Assembly (NCBI GenBank): GCA_964017065.1 | Contig: OZ024786.1 | Coordinates: 9,553,047-9,617,046 of the forward strand | Reading direction: 5' to 3' | Origin: Haliclona indistincta | Taxonomy: Eukaryota > Porifera > Demospongiae > Haplosclerida > Chalinidae | DNA length: 64,000 nt | Shown here: positions 20,290 through 31,529 of the stretch, one piece after another | Layout: every line of letters starts with the position of its first letter | Numbering within the stretch: the first letter of the stretch is position 1 | The notes under the pieces: model-generated | What the model was told of the DNA's origin: nothing | Database searches by the model: none | The model's input: the letters and a program-made list of their open reading frames with translations, nothing else | Position numbers and translations under genes: made by a program

Positions 20290-21160
20290 GATTTATTGTT
20301 GAACCTTTTCTAGATGAGTCTGTACAGTGTGCTGTCCAGGCTAGTCGTGATGTGGGTGTGGCATTGCATTGATAGCATTGTCTACAAGAGTCATCGAGCA
20401 GCACCAAGCAATAGTCATGGAGTTGATAGTGAGCCAGTGCTGATGGAAAAGGAGGATGGATTAGCACAGGATGAGAATGAAGATATTGATGAAGAATGTG
20501 ACAGTATAATACCTGTAATTTAACCTGAAGGAAACTACCTTATCTAGGAAAGTGGGACTGAGTAATCAAGGACCATAGGTGTTGATGGAGGTGATGGTAG
20601 AGAACCAGGATGAGACAGAGGATGGAAACCAAAGTGAGATAGAAGTTAAGACAGAAGCGAAGCTTGCAATGAATAAGTGATATAATCAGTATTTGTTTTA
20701 TGCTAACAACCATTAATTTGTAGCGCAGATCATGCATCATGATGATGCTACTACATACAACATACATACTGAGTATCAAAGGATTGACTAGTTCTAGAGG
20801 TCAAAATGTCGTGAACCAGTTCGACAAACTGAATCTTCAAGAAAGTTACATTAATGCACACACTGTTCCTACTCTATCAAATGACCTGGATACTCACACA
20901 GTACACAGTGGAGAAACCATGCTCTCAAGGGAGGAGTGTAGTCAACGCTTCACACATTCTTCAAATCTTGCTGCTCACATGCGCATAGTGCATTCTACTG
21001 GGCAAGCTACATTGCATCAGTGCTCTCATTGTCCTTACTCTACCATAGATAGTGCTAGTTCTTTGCGGTAGCGCATACGTTTTCACACAGAAGAGAAGCC
21101 ATACTCATGTGAAGAGTGTGGTCAACGCTTCACACAATGTGAAATACTTATGAATAGTTA
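20290..21160 (+). pseudogene. C2H2 zinc-finger gene relic
   Basis: Around 20880-21145 the plus strand encodes degenerate C2H2 fingers and linkers: HSGETMLSREECSQRFTHSS then NLAAHMRIVHSTG, LHQCSHCPYSTIDSASSLR, a TAG stop at about 21069, then RFHTEEKPYSCEECGQRFT. The HTGEKPY-type linker is typical of DNA-binding C2H2 arrays. Upstream acidic blocks (SEPVLMEKEDGLAQDENEDI at about 20420-20490, and NQDETEDGNQSEIEVKTEA at about 20600-20665) look like the N-terminal exons of the same gene. Lost Cys in the first finger and the stop show decay. Confidence 0.7.
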
Positions 21161-22290
21161 ATGAGCAATTATGGCCGCCACCAGGTATTGTGTCATCTCA
21201 TTAATTGCGCATGCTTCGGCGAGGTGTTCCTACAACTTGACCTGATGTACAGTTGATGGTACAACACTACTTTCTATATCAGTGTCCGGCTTCAAAGTTT
21301 CTCTCGTCGATGTCATCGATGACAAGCTATCACAGCCACCAATAGCTCCAGCTGCAGCTGACGAGTTATCTAGTGAACCTATGTGCAATGAAAACATTGT
21401 TCGCAGTTTTTGATGGCAATGGCACCATACATAATATTGCATTCATGTTTTCTAAGATGTACAGTTGCACTCATAATTGATGCGAGTATGATCGGCGTTA
21501 CGTTGGTTGCCTGCTGCCAGCTGCAAAAGAAGTTGAATGCAGGATAACTTTTCCAATGGGGATGGACTGAGTTCACCCATAGCTTACGTATATATTAGAT
21601 TTTGTTTGTTTCTCTTTATTTGCTAATAGATGATGATATAATACTTGTTGAGATGAAATAGTTTATTGACACAGCAGACAAAAATTGGTGACATAATTGT
21701 ACTTAAATTTCTTTAAAGAAGAAAAGTAATGTATTATTAGTTATTATTTGTTTCTTCTATTTTTGTCTTTTTTCTCTACTCTAGGTAGCTATTGCACCAC
21801 AGCGTTCACTCTTTTCCTTCTAAAAGTGTATAATCAAATGATTATATATACCACCGGTAAACATAATCTTACTTTATTAGAAAGATAGTTTGATTCGAGA
21901 TAACTTCTTGTGATGAATCCTTCTAGCATATACCTTCTGCCCAGTTCAAAGATTCCTATCTGTTCTTTAATCATCAAAACAGCATTTCTTTGATCATCAA
22001 AAACTTGTAAATTAGTAAAAATTAAAACATTTGCAGATAAACGATAGCAATTTACAATAGGAATAGAGAATATCCTTGATTTCAACTGTTAATACCACAT
22101 GGATACTCTGATGTATTATCATACTACTCTGGGCTATTTAGCTATTATTGCTAGTTTGCTATTATTATGTTGATGTGTAATTATTATTTATTGCTATTGT
22201 AATACTGAATTCTAGGTATTATAGCACCGTACTCTCCTCATTCGAGGAGGCAATAAAACAAAAGAAGAAAGAAAGAGGAGATGTAAAGGT
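21161..22290. other. Intergenic, nothing firm
   Basis: Short minus-strand frames at 21230-21442 and 21379-21576 have no clear motif. The stretch 22010-22055 (AGTAAAAATTAAAACATTTG) is shared with 38252-38290, and 22085-22150 resembles 23665-23730, so some of this is dispersed repeat. Confidence 0.4.
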
Positions 22291-22464
22291 TGAGTTAATG
22301 AGTGAGCAGTGGCACACCTCCTCTGCCGTTAACTCAGTTTTCATTTCCAGTAAAAGGATGCCTTCAGTTCTTGTTAGTATTCCTTCAGTTGCCTAATTTC
22401 TCATACTTCCCCTTTTCTCTCACTCCATGCACTCATTTCCTATTGTCTGCGCTTCTGTTAAACC

Positions 22465-22499
<35 letters not shown>
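22465..22499 (+). repeat. (AAT)n microsatellite
   Basis: About 11 uninterrupted ATA/AAT triplets. Confidence 0.95.
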
Positions 22500-22500
<1 letters not shown>

Positions 22501-22564
22501 TATGTTGGGCTATATACAGTACACTGAGCATTCAGAGACGATTATAGTATTATGCCGGCCAGCT

Positions 22565-23500
22565 TTAGTTATTGGTGATGTCTCCTAGAGGGGTAGCACT
22601 CTCTTCGACGCCCTCGGCAGTGTCTATTGTCTGACCGTAGTCTTCTTGAGACACCCTAAGGTGTTTTAGTATAGCCTGTGCAGTTGGCTCTAGTTCAGAG
22701 AACTTCCTCTTCCTAAACTTGGTGGAAGTTTTAGAAAGGACGGGACCTTTTGCAGTCAACCTCTCATGATGCTCTGCATGCATCGTGCCAAGACCCAAGT
22801 GACTCACTCTAGTCAGTAACTTCTTCGCCTCAGAGGCAGGATACTTCGTTTTTCCCATCAAACCGGGAGTAACGTCATCTCCAGAAGTGCTGCAAGGTGG
22901 CATAAGACGAAGTTGCGAGACGATGGATGGTGTTAGCGACTGGTGTTGGTATTGCAGCAGTTTTCTTAGCCATTCGGCATTGCAGTCTAGAAAGTGACGC
23001 TGTTCGTCTGAGAGTTGTGAAAGTTCAGGACTGCAGGTTGGATACTTTTTTCAGGACGCATGAGAGCGAATTTCTGCTCGACAAAGTGATTGATGAGCTC
23101 AACGGCTCTCTGCAAGGTAGCGTCTTCAATGACAAAATACCAGTCTTTATATGTCTGCGGGTCTGGCTCTAGCTGTTGCAATGCCTCCTCCAATACATGC
23201 AGAGCTAGGGAAATCCTAGCTAGTTGTCCTTTGGCCTTGCTCAAGACGCCCCTACAATTTTCGTCGTCAGGAATCAGTGACCTCCTCAGCACGATCTCGT
23301 CATGAAAGCCAGTAAACACTGCCATTCCATCCTTGCTCAGTTGGTAAACGTAGGCCGAGGCTGTTCAAATATCAGACCAGGTTGAATAAAGCCTGACATG
23401 TTGAACTGTGTGTGGGGCACCTTGCCGAGACGCTTCTAAAGGTCCTTGCCCAGCTACTCCCGTTATAGAGCTTCAGCAATGTTGACCTGTCTTGCCTGCT
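22565..23500 (-). pseudogene. DUF3987-type protein relic
   Basis: Minus-strand blocks in order: LGKVPHTQFNMSGFIQPGLI (about 23425-23365), LSKDGMAVFTGFHDEIVL then GVLSKAKGQLARISLALHVL (about 23335-23200), LINHFVEQKFALM, then in another frame LSDEQRHFLDCNAEWLRKLL (about 23020-22950) and a Ser/Lys-rich tail to GDITNN. The S-K-x-K-G-Q-x-A-R-I-x-x-x-L-H stretch is the best mark of DUF3987, a family near primase/helicase proteins and common in mobile DNA. The nucleotide-binding N-terminal part is mostly lost. Two frame changes (near 23345 and 23020) make it nonfunctional. Confidence 0.6.
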
Positions 23501-23559
23501 CCCGGCATGCTTGTACACATCTAGTTGTCAGTGACAGTGACAGGAAGGTGCGGTATTGG

Positions 23560-23804
23560 CTATAGCACTATAATAGCACTATGTTATTATAGTGCTATTT
23601 TAGCATAAAATTATATTGTTTTAATACTAAAAACATGCTATTATTATACACTTGCTATTATTGCTAATACCACATTGATTCTCTGATGTATTATCATACT
23701 ACTCTGGGCTATTTTGCTATTATTTCTAGTTTGCTATTATTAATTTACAATAGGAATAGAGAATATCCTTGCAGCGAAAGTGAGAGTGAAAGTTAAGTAT
23801 TAGA
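23560..23804. other. Imperfect palindromes and dispersed repeat
   Basis: ATAGCACTATAATAGCAC and GTGCTAT on either side of 23585 form imperfect inverted repeats. The 23655-23770 part resembles 22085-22155. Confidence 0.5.
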
Positions 23805-24150
23805 AAGGCACTAATGACAGTGACCAGTTATAGTAGTGACCAGTAAATCGACAACAATGTCACTATGAGAACAACTACAATTCTTTGGGTGACCAATGAC
23901 TGTGAGAGGGAGGGATGTCTTCTGTAGAGATAAGCAATGAAAGTGACAACTCTGTCACTATGAGAACGACTAATTTTTTTGTATGACAGCACTCACCATG
24001 CTCTCTTGACAGCATTAAAAAAGCACTAGTGACCAGACAGTGACTAGTTATAGTTACAGTGACCAGTAAAGTGAAGACACTGTCACTATGACAAGGCTAC
24101 AATTTTCTTTAGCTGTAGAGATCACACATAAGCAGAGAAAGTGACAATGA
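23805..24150 (+). repeat. About 120-bp tandem repeat, roughly three degenerate units
   Basis: Units contain AGTGACCAG, then GTCACTATGAGAAC and CTACAATTCTTTG-like words. A single related unit lies at 37108-37260. Confidence 0.75.
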
Positions 24151-25181
24151 CAGTAAAACATTTAAGGTTCTATCTAGGATTTTTATTTTGGGGGGAATTT
24201 TTTAGCAGACCTACCAAGTCTCACGCATCCGGCATGATTCTCACGCAATCAGAGCTTACCTCACGCACTCACGCCGAAGGGAGTCAATCAGAACAAATCT
24301 CACGCACTACAAGACGACTAGTCAGGCGTGGCATGTCTATTCGCGTTTCACGGAATAGACACGGGAATATAGACGAACAGATAGACAGAATAAACGTGAA
24401 TAGCTGCTGGACCGGACTGCCACACCCCTTCGGACTTTACCGCACCCACGTTAATTATAATAATTTATAACGAATATTAATATATGTGACCGTGAATGAG
24501 AAAAGGGGGCACTTGCCGCAAATTATCGAATACTTTTTTTTACAGAAAGCGGTACAAATCGATTAGTTCTAACGTGTAGTGAAGTAAATTTTTCGATCGC
24601 GACATAGTTTTGTGCGCTGCAGGGCTCTATCAAGGCGAATTTTAGTGTCGATTATTGAAACGAATGGAAACGCCCAAACGCAATGTTTCCGTATACTAAT
24701 CCGTATACTAACATTACATAATGCATTACGTAATCGCCACGCGGGAAGATGGAGTGCAAGTTTCCTTGTTGCCTCCTTTCCAAGTTTCCTCCTTGCCTTA
24801 CTGAAGTTCTACCTGTTTGCACTTTGTTTTCACAACTGTTTGGGCATTCTGGAGTCTAGGGAGCTGCTTTTGTATTGATGTGAGTTTGTACACGTGCATG
24901 CGTAATAAAACAATGACGATAGTAATAATAAACTAAGTGTTCACACAGATCATGCTAGTCCTCTTGTTGTGGACAAGTACGGCGGTGTGCCCTGGTTGTC
25001 TACATTGACCACAAAGACGCTGACGCTTGCTTGGTTGCTCTTGTGAGTGAAGTAGTGGCGATTCAGAGCTTGAGACTACTGGTCTGGGACAAACACGGTC
25101 TTGTTGTTCTGGTGAGCAAAATTCCCTTATCTTTTCATATAGATAGGTCTGGCGTTCAAAAGATAGACCAGGTCTTTGTAT
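24151..25181. other. Intergenic, transposon-end-like but unassigned
   Basis: The stretch 24165-24470 has TCTCACGCA-type repeated words and a GC-rich character, and stays open for 109 codons on the plus strand without a motif. No gene is supported. Confidence 0.35.
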
Positions 25182-26310
25182 TTAATAGGGCATGTTGCTT
25201 TGACTGGGTTGCCAAGATTGATCGATGATCAAGTTGAAAGATTTTTCTTCACAGTCGGAAAACTCCTTCACAAAGATAGTACCTGGTGAGCTTGCTGAAA
25301 ATCTAAAGTGGTGGTATTTCTTCATACCGGGCAGCTTAGCTAGGTACGGAACAAAGAATTCATCCCACTTGTATGCTGGCACCAATGTTTGTCCCTCTTG
25401 TGATCCAACAAGCTGTGCAATGTTGACAGTCGCTGAGGCATCAGCTACAGCAGCGATGTCGTCAATTGAGGACACTTTTGTCCGCCGGTAGAGCTGTTTG
25501 AATAGACCAAAAGTCCAATCAGGAGAGAATTTGGTATGGCCTACTAAAAGAAAAGACAGTGTAATTTCAGTGTGAAGGCCAACGAGAGTTCGCCACATTA
25601 AGTACTGCAGCATGTAGTTATTTTTGTTCTGACCACTGCAGTTGTCAGCATGAAGATGTGTGCTAGTTTCCCCGAGACCATGCACTTCAAAAAAGTGATG
25701 GAGAAGGCTTATTATAGCATTGGCTCCTTTGCCTGTATTCATTCCCTCGTCGATGAGGTAATGAATCGCTTGCAGTATTGCTTCACATACTACGCCAAAG
25801 ATGCCACACTTTCTCGGCGTTAGGAAATAGACAGGGCCTGGCTGGAATGGGTCAGAAGGATAGTGAACTTGTTGCGCCATGTCAAAACTGTAGTGTACAG
25901 TGATGTTGGACGAACAAGGAGGGAGAGTAGCACCTGGTCCTGGAGGAGAGAACGAGTTGTCGTGTTTGAAGAGTTGCCGTACATCCTTTTTCGATTCTTC
26001 ACAAACACTCCTGTAGAGTGACCGCTCCATTGTGGCTCTTCTAAGATGCTCTTCAGCTTCTTTTAGTATCTGAATTAAAATGCAATAAACAGTAACACAA
26101 AGAGTGATCTATTGCTTACCTGTGTTTTTTCCTCTTCAGGTCGATTGATCGCTCTCTGGATCATTGCTGTGTGCTTTTGACAAACCAACATAGATCTGTC
26201 AGCGGCTTTCCAATGATGATGTTAGGAAGTTGGTTGTGCCAGATGAGCAAAAAGGTACGGTATCCAGCCTGCCTAGCTTGTTGATCAGTTGACAGACTGG
26301 AAATGGCATG
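25182..26310 (-). pseudogene. DUF7869-type transposon protein, long copy
   Basis: Main exon 26069-25182 has 295 open codons: YSFDMAQQVHYPSDPFQPGP, YFLTPRKCGIFGVVCEAI, YLIDEGMNTGKGANAII, THLHADNCSGQNKNNYML (an RNase H-like Asp/Asn box), GHTKFSPDWTFGLFKQ and ending SNMPY. A 50-bp GT-AG intron (26119-26070) joins MIQRAINRPEEEKTQ to ILKEAEEHLRRATMERSLY. Further upstream, FLLIWHNQLPNIIIGKPLTD then LCW matches the same family after a frameshift near 26185. At about 26310 the reading changes to another transposon ORF. The long exon is undamaged, so this copy is fairly young; family activity is not known to me. Confidence 0.7.
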
Positions 26311-27320
26311 GCAATACAGTAACCAAACTGCTTTTTTGGTAGTTTGGTCAGCTTTACTTCTACTTTGGTCAGCTTTCTTTTAGCATACACTTGGCGCCAC
26401 ATCTCACATTCGTCACAAAGAAGCACTAACCCTGAATTCTTAACATTCTGAAGAGTAGCATGAAGTGGAGCTATCTTCTTCTTTTCACTACTCGATGGAC
26501 GATCCCCTTCCGTGGTCTCTGTGCCATAAACTTCATCAGGGAATCTTTTTATCTTTGACAAATCATCCAAGGGCATTCGTATGGGTGCATATAGTTCACA
26601 TGTACCAACACCACACTGCCTGGTCTTGAAGAAGTAATGCCTTTGGGAGAAAGAAATTGCTTCAACTTGGGAGTAATTTTCTTGTAAGAGACTTTATCGT
26701 TATAATTGAGAAGAAAATTAGGATCTATTCTCTTGAGAGAACTCCACAATTGAGAAATTTGATCTTCTTGTGCTGCTACATCCACCGTAAATGCTTTACC
26801 TTTAAGCTTCAACCTCTGAGTTACAAAAGAAAGAATTGTCTTAGGTGCTACTGAATCTAGGAGTGCTTCTTTAAGGCTAACATCTTCATTGCCTACTCTT
26901 CTTATCTGGGACACACGGTTACAGTTGGATAAAGCTAATTCCATTTCTTCATCCATTGAACGACGAGCTATTCCAACTGACTGCGGTCCTAAGTTTAGAA
27001 CCGACATAACCCGCTCAGCAGGATTCCTAAATGAGTGGTAGGGTGCAGTACGAGCTGCACAAAGGTAGTCGAGATCCAGGTATAAGAAAAGAGAAATCAC
27101 TGACAGTTTCACACTCATGTAAGTGAGCCTGTGGTCTGGTCCACCATCTGAATACAGGAACAACATAGGCTGCATTTCCATTTGAAGTAAGCCGGCAAGT
27201 TCAGCAGCATGGCGAATGGGCGAAGACGGTTCGAATGCACTATCTTTATAAAGCACGTGAACACTCCCATCGTACCATTTGTGATTCTCTTGAAATCCGG
27301 AAATGATAAATGCTTGGGGA
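26199..27320 (-). pseudogene. Transposon-type ORF with SDGGPDHR box, family unnamed
   Basis: The 272-codon frame (27367-26549) includes SGFQENHKWYDGSVHVLYKD, FLYSDGGPDHRLTYMSVKLS, CAARTAPYHSFRNPAERVMS and LNLGPQSVGIARR. After a one-base frameshift near 26590 it goes on with FPDEVYGTETTEGDRPSS and a C-x2-C site in LLCDECEMWRQVYAKRKL. I have the impression of a recurrent invertebrate repeat-encoded protein; the DGGPDH Asp and later acids could be an RNase H-like active site, but that is inference. Its N-terminus is replaced by a HARBI1-like segment in another frame, and its end runs into the DUF7869 ORF, so all three are fused remnants on one strand. Confidence 0.6.
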
Positions 27321-27849
27321 GTAACACATCGACAATAGTAGCACAAACTTCTTGAACAATTAGACAAACTGATGACTTTGACACACTGAATAAATGACCA
27401 ACAGTACGAAAATCAGAGTTAGTAGCAAGATAGTACAGAGTTATTGCAAGGCGTTTTTCAGCAGATATACTTTTCCTCATAACTGTCTCTTTTTTAGTGA
27501 TTAAAGGGCGAAGGTGAATACACTCATACATAAAATTAGCACGAGACATACGAAAATATGTGATCCAGTCGTGTGAAGTGAAGGTGTTGTTTACAATGTA
27601 CTCCCACCAGAACGAACTTCTCTCTTTGGCCCAGATGGTACGGGTTGTTGAGAGGCAGTTTAACAGACAGATGGAAAGAGTGAAAGTAAATAAAATGCTC
27701 TGTTGTGCCTGTCTCTGACGAAACACACGTCTCCTCCTCGCCCGAGCAGCCATTGCCTTCCTCCTCCTTGATATGGCTTGACGAGATAATGTTTCTAGCA
27801 TGAAGTTAACAATGACAGAAGCAAGCACTCGCTCACGAAGTCGAACCAT
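27310..27849 (-). pseudogene. PIF/Harbinger (HARBI1-like) transposase N-terminal half
   Basis: From MVRLRERVLASVIVNFMLET and an Arg-rich segment (ARARRRRVFRQRQ) the frame continues WITYFRMSRANFMYECIHLR, SISAEKRLAITLYYLAT, FRTVGHLFSVSKSSVCLIVQ and LLPKHLSFPDF. This matches HARBI1: an FRMS(R)xxF block, an ExRxAxxLxxLAT helix, the helix-turn-helix with HLFxVxxSTV, and LLPKxxxFP just before the DDE domain. No DDE domain follows; at about 27315 the DNA switches to the SDGGPDHR-type ORF in another frame. The N-terminus is full length, so only the catalytic half was lost. Confidence 0.75.
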
Positions 27850-28067
27850 GTTTGCTAGTCAGCTAGCCTGGGACGATCGAGCGTCTTTAGTGGTATACCA
27901 AGGATAAAATTATGCGCCTATTTTGTTGCTAGACAACTAGAACTAAACTAATAGTACTTTACTTGCCTTGTGATCGTTTCTTTGACAGTCTAGATCCATC
28001 ATTTTCTGCTTTGGTAGTACCCCTGTGCTCCAACACGTGACTTGAATCGATTTGCAAACTTATTTCC

Positions 28068-28172
28068 TGTTTACATGCAAACCGATTTCAAGCGGTTTGG
28101 CAACGCTCGTGTAAACGCAACGTAAACCGCTTTGAATCGGTTTAGAGTAAACCGGTTTGGTACATGTAAACG
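28068..28172. mobile_element. About 105-bp MITE-like inverted repeat
   Basis: Ends GTTTACATGCAAACCG and CGGTTTGGTACATGTAAAC are inverted copies; inside are further AAACCG(C/A)TTT words. It is inserted at the end of THAP-coding sequence. Confidence 0.65.
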
Positions 28173-28310
28173 CCACTCTAGTTGGCTGTATGGCTGAAAG
28201 CAGCTGTCTTCAAAATGCTTGCTGCACAGATAAGAATAGGGTGTAGGCTCCCACTTGTCCCTAGTTCGCTTCACTTGATCTGTCCATTTTTTTTCAGTTT
28301 AGGAAAGCCA
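28173..28310 (-). pseudogene. THAP zinc-finger domain fragment
   Basis: The minus strand reads FPKLKKK, then WTDQVKRTRDKWEPTPYSY and LCSKHFEDSCFQP. This is the second half of a C2CH THAP DNA-binding domain (W, then C-x2-H-F-x-x-x-x-F). THAP domains occur in transcription factors and in P-element- and other transposases. The first CxxC pair is not visible, an A-run near 28285 causes a frameshift, and a MITE interrupts the other side, so the fragment cannot be active. It lies upstream on the same strand as the HARBI1-like half. Confidence 0.7.
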
Positions 28311-29895
28311 TATAGATGTATCCCGTCTTTGTGAGTAGTACTACAGCCAGCAGCTACTCATCTCTTGCCCATGATGCCAGTTATCTAGCTCCAATTGCTG
28401 TTTACGATGCAGTTGCCACAATGCTATACACCTGCTGTACCACGCATTGGTTCCCCCATCTACGTCACGCGCGAAGCTTTGCCCACACAGGAAATATTTT
28501 AAAAGTGTTTTTTGGCAACTCATAACTCTTGCAAAAAAATCCTTTTTTACAATTAAAACTTTTTGGGCTGTTTTATTACACATGTAACTACAAAAACATG
28601 CAATAAACACAAAAAAAATTGGTGATGCTTGCTTTTAATCAAAAACTGCCTAGCGAGAACCCTGCTGATAGCTATACCTTACCCTTTGCCTTTCCTCTCC
28701 CCTGAACGTTGCCATAAAATAGTTTCATCCTTTTATCAATACGTCACTCTTTTGACGTGATATTTCAGATTGGGATTGTGATCCCAGCTGTAATATAAAT
28801 CAAAACCTAGTTCTCAAATCTAACCAGCATCTGATTATCAGGCAGTTGTCTTTCTATAGATGTACAAAACACTTTTGCCGCAGCAGTTCGCAAGGACTTC
28901 TGAATAGGTAATAATTTTAATATTAATGCATTATATCAATAGTTACCTCCAGGTTCATTGTCTTTAGTTAAGTTGTTCTGGCTGTTGTTGCTGTATCTGA
29001 GTTTGTATATTCTTTACTTTAGCTGCAATTCAGTGACAGCTGACTGTATACAGACGCTACTGTTACATCTGTATGTCTTATCACCCTTAAACACTCCTTC
29101 AAAAGATGATCAATATCAGAGTCATCTGAGGTTGTAGATGTGTTACTGCTAATTCCAGGAGGGCTGTTTATATCACTTGCAGGCGATGGGCCCCGGTATG
29201 GATGATACCTGGCTGCAAGGTAAACGATAAAAAAAGTTGGGCGCCATAGAACATTAAAATTTGGCAGTTGAGGTTCAATTACGTTTTGGCGATGTTAATT
29301 TTTGACAATCTACCCTGTATTCTACATGCACCAAGAAATAATTCGACAATTGTGTAAAACATCAAAACTACAAAATTTAAATGACTGGCAAATTTTCGAT
29401 TTATGGTAATTCATTGATTTCTTACTGGAATAAAAACCATGTACAACACAGTATAATGCTGATCACTGACTATAATAATACTTACAGAATTGCAGTGCAA
29501 AATCATCTACATTAAAAAGCTTGTTGTATGCTAAACTCATATTTCAAGAATAATAATAAATCAATAATAATACTAACACAGGTCGTGCTTTTTCTCGTAT
29601 TGTGCGTCGTGAATTTCAAGACTCCCACAACCAGGCGCACTAAGCCTCCTAGTAGAAAATAAGGACGAGGTCGATTTTGTAGCTACAGCTAGAGATTACA
29701 CAGGGGAGGAGTAAAATCGTATCAATCATTCCAGTTATTAATGTCGCTATCGACGTCGGATATTCTATAATAATCTGATTTCTTTTCAACTTATCTCAAT
29801 ATTTTTGAACGTAAGGAGTTCAATAAAATAATCATTATAGAAAATTTACAATTGTGCAAAATTTATGGTATCTGTATTCTCTCTACATTTTAACT
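28311..29895. other. Intergenic, nothing firm
   Basis: AT-rich; short frames at 28316-28610 without motif; no arrays or recognised element ends. Confidence 0.4.
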
Positions 29896-29899
29896 GATG

Positions 29900-30040
29900 A
29901 CTCACGAGAAGGAGATGGCTGAGATGGCAGAGAAGAAGGAGATGGCTGAGAATGCAGAGAAGAAGGAGATGGCTGAGATGGCGGAGAAGGAGGAGATGGC
30001 TGAGACGGCAGAGAAGGAGGAGAAGGAGATGGCGAGAAGA
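29900..30040 (+). repeat. 27-bp tandem repeat (GAGATGGCTGAGATGGCAGA type)
   Basis: About five units; it encodes EMAEMAEKK-type coiled-coil-like frames. The purine bias sits on the plus strand. A 72-codon frame (29897-30115) is probably a by-product. Confidence 0.85.
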
Positions 30041-31425
30041 AGGAGGTTGTTGCTTTGTAACAACTATTATAAAAAGAAGGATTATGGGCAAATAATGCGG
30101 AATAAGTTAGTGTAGAGGTTGTGCGTGATAAAAATCAGGATGATTCTGAAGGAGATGGCCGAGAAGGAAAGCGCCATTGCCAAACTTGGACGCAACTATT
30201 TAATATTCACGGCGCTGCGCATTGCTACGTCAGTGTTACTACCAATATGGGTGCGATATTGGCTATTTGACTAAATGCTAGCAAAATAGCATTATTTATA
30301 TCAATGCTATTTTTAGCGTTGAGTTAGTGATTTAGGGTTTCGTGTTAGTGTTTTTGTTGGTGTTTTAGGTAAAACTTTTTTGGTTTCAAGGCAGCATGCA
30401 CCTGGACAACGTACCGTTTGCAATAATAGAAACCAAACCATCAACTGGAACATCTCTCCGGACAGCAAGACAAACTGAAATGAAGCGATTGAAGTGAGTT
30501 AATCCACCTAAAATAAGGGTTATTTCAAGGCACAAATTTATATATTTTTTGTACAATGTATCCAAATACTAGCTACTCAAACCTAACAGGATCTTTCTGT
30601 AAACCAAAACAGGGAGTTATCACTACAATGTGCAAATCACGCCATGAAATCTGTTCATTGAGATAGGTGATACCAAGCACCTCACCTCCTCTTCACCATC
30701 TTGTTCTTCTGAAACTGATTCCAACTCTTCATCAATAGACTCTCTGTCAGTCAGCACAGTATTAGTGTCTCTAATACAGTATCAGTGTCTCTAGTAAGCT
30801 ACATGAGTGGGTCCTTATCGAATGTCTTCATCGTACAACTGACGATTGTTTTGTTAGTAAGTTTGATTGTACGTACGAAGCAGGAGTGGGCAGTTGTACT
30901 CATTCTTGCAGGAGCAGGAGGAGTGGGCAGTTGCACAAAGCAATACTTATTACCGGCACTGGTCTGCTGTACACAAGCCACCAATCAAACCATGCGTACG
31001 TGCGAGCTCCTGGTGTCGGCATCCCTCCTGATGGCAACCTCCAACCTGCCTCTGGGACGGTGTCCAACCTGTCATGCAAAAATTGTAGTCGTTCTCATAA
31101 TGGTGACAGGGACCATGGTGAGTGCTGTCATACAAAAAAATGTAGCCGTTCTCATAGTGACAGTACTTTTTTAATGCTATACTGTCACTGTTAATGTGTG
31201 ATAAATTGAATGCCAATAACCACAAAAAATCCAGTGGTTTTCGGCACGCGCCAGCGCTAAACGTATTGGCATCGACATTTCTATGGCTTCAAAGCAAACA
31301 CAACCTATAGCTTATAGCTTATATTCCGGTTTTGAGCAGACAGAGGATGTCATTACAGCATTTAAACTCTTAAGGAAGATGTAGATAATCTGATCTTTAA
31401 TGAGCGAGTCAGTAGAAGATGCATC
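30041..31425. other. Intergenic, nothing firm
   Basis: Overlapping open frames at 30785-31225 on both strands have no recognised motif. No gene is supported. Confidence 0.4.
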
Positions 31426-31427
31426 AC

Positions 31428-31527
31428 ATAGGGAGGGAGGGAGGGTGAGTGGGAGGGTGGGTTGGTTGGTTGGTGAGAGGGAGGGAGGGTGGGAGGGTTG
31501 GTGGGAGGGAGGGAGAGAGGGGGTTGT
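31428..31527 (+). repeat. G-rich GGGAGGGA/GGTTGGTT tract
   Basis: About 100 bases with no C and many runs of three or more G, separated by A, T or TT. It has strong potential for G-quadruplex formation on the plus strand. Confidence 0.9.
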
Positions 31528-31529
31528 TA

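Noticed and set aside
22302..22547. Protein with poly-Asn tract
   Set aside because: The Asn run is the (AAT)n microsatellite; the rest has no support.
30785..31225. Overlapping ORFs on both strands, one Cys/Ser/His-rich
   Set aside because: No recognised domain and all frames are short; nothing in splice signals or repeats supports a gene.
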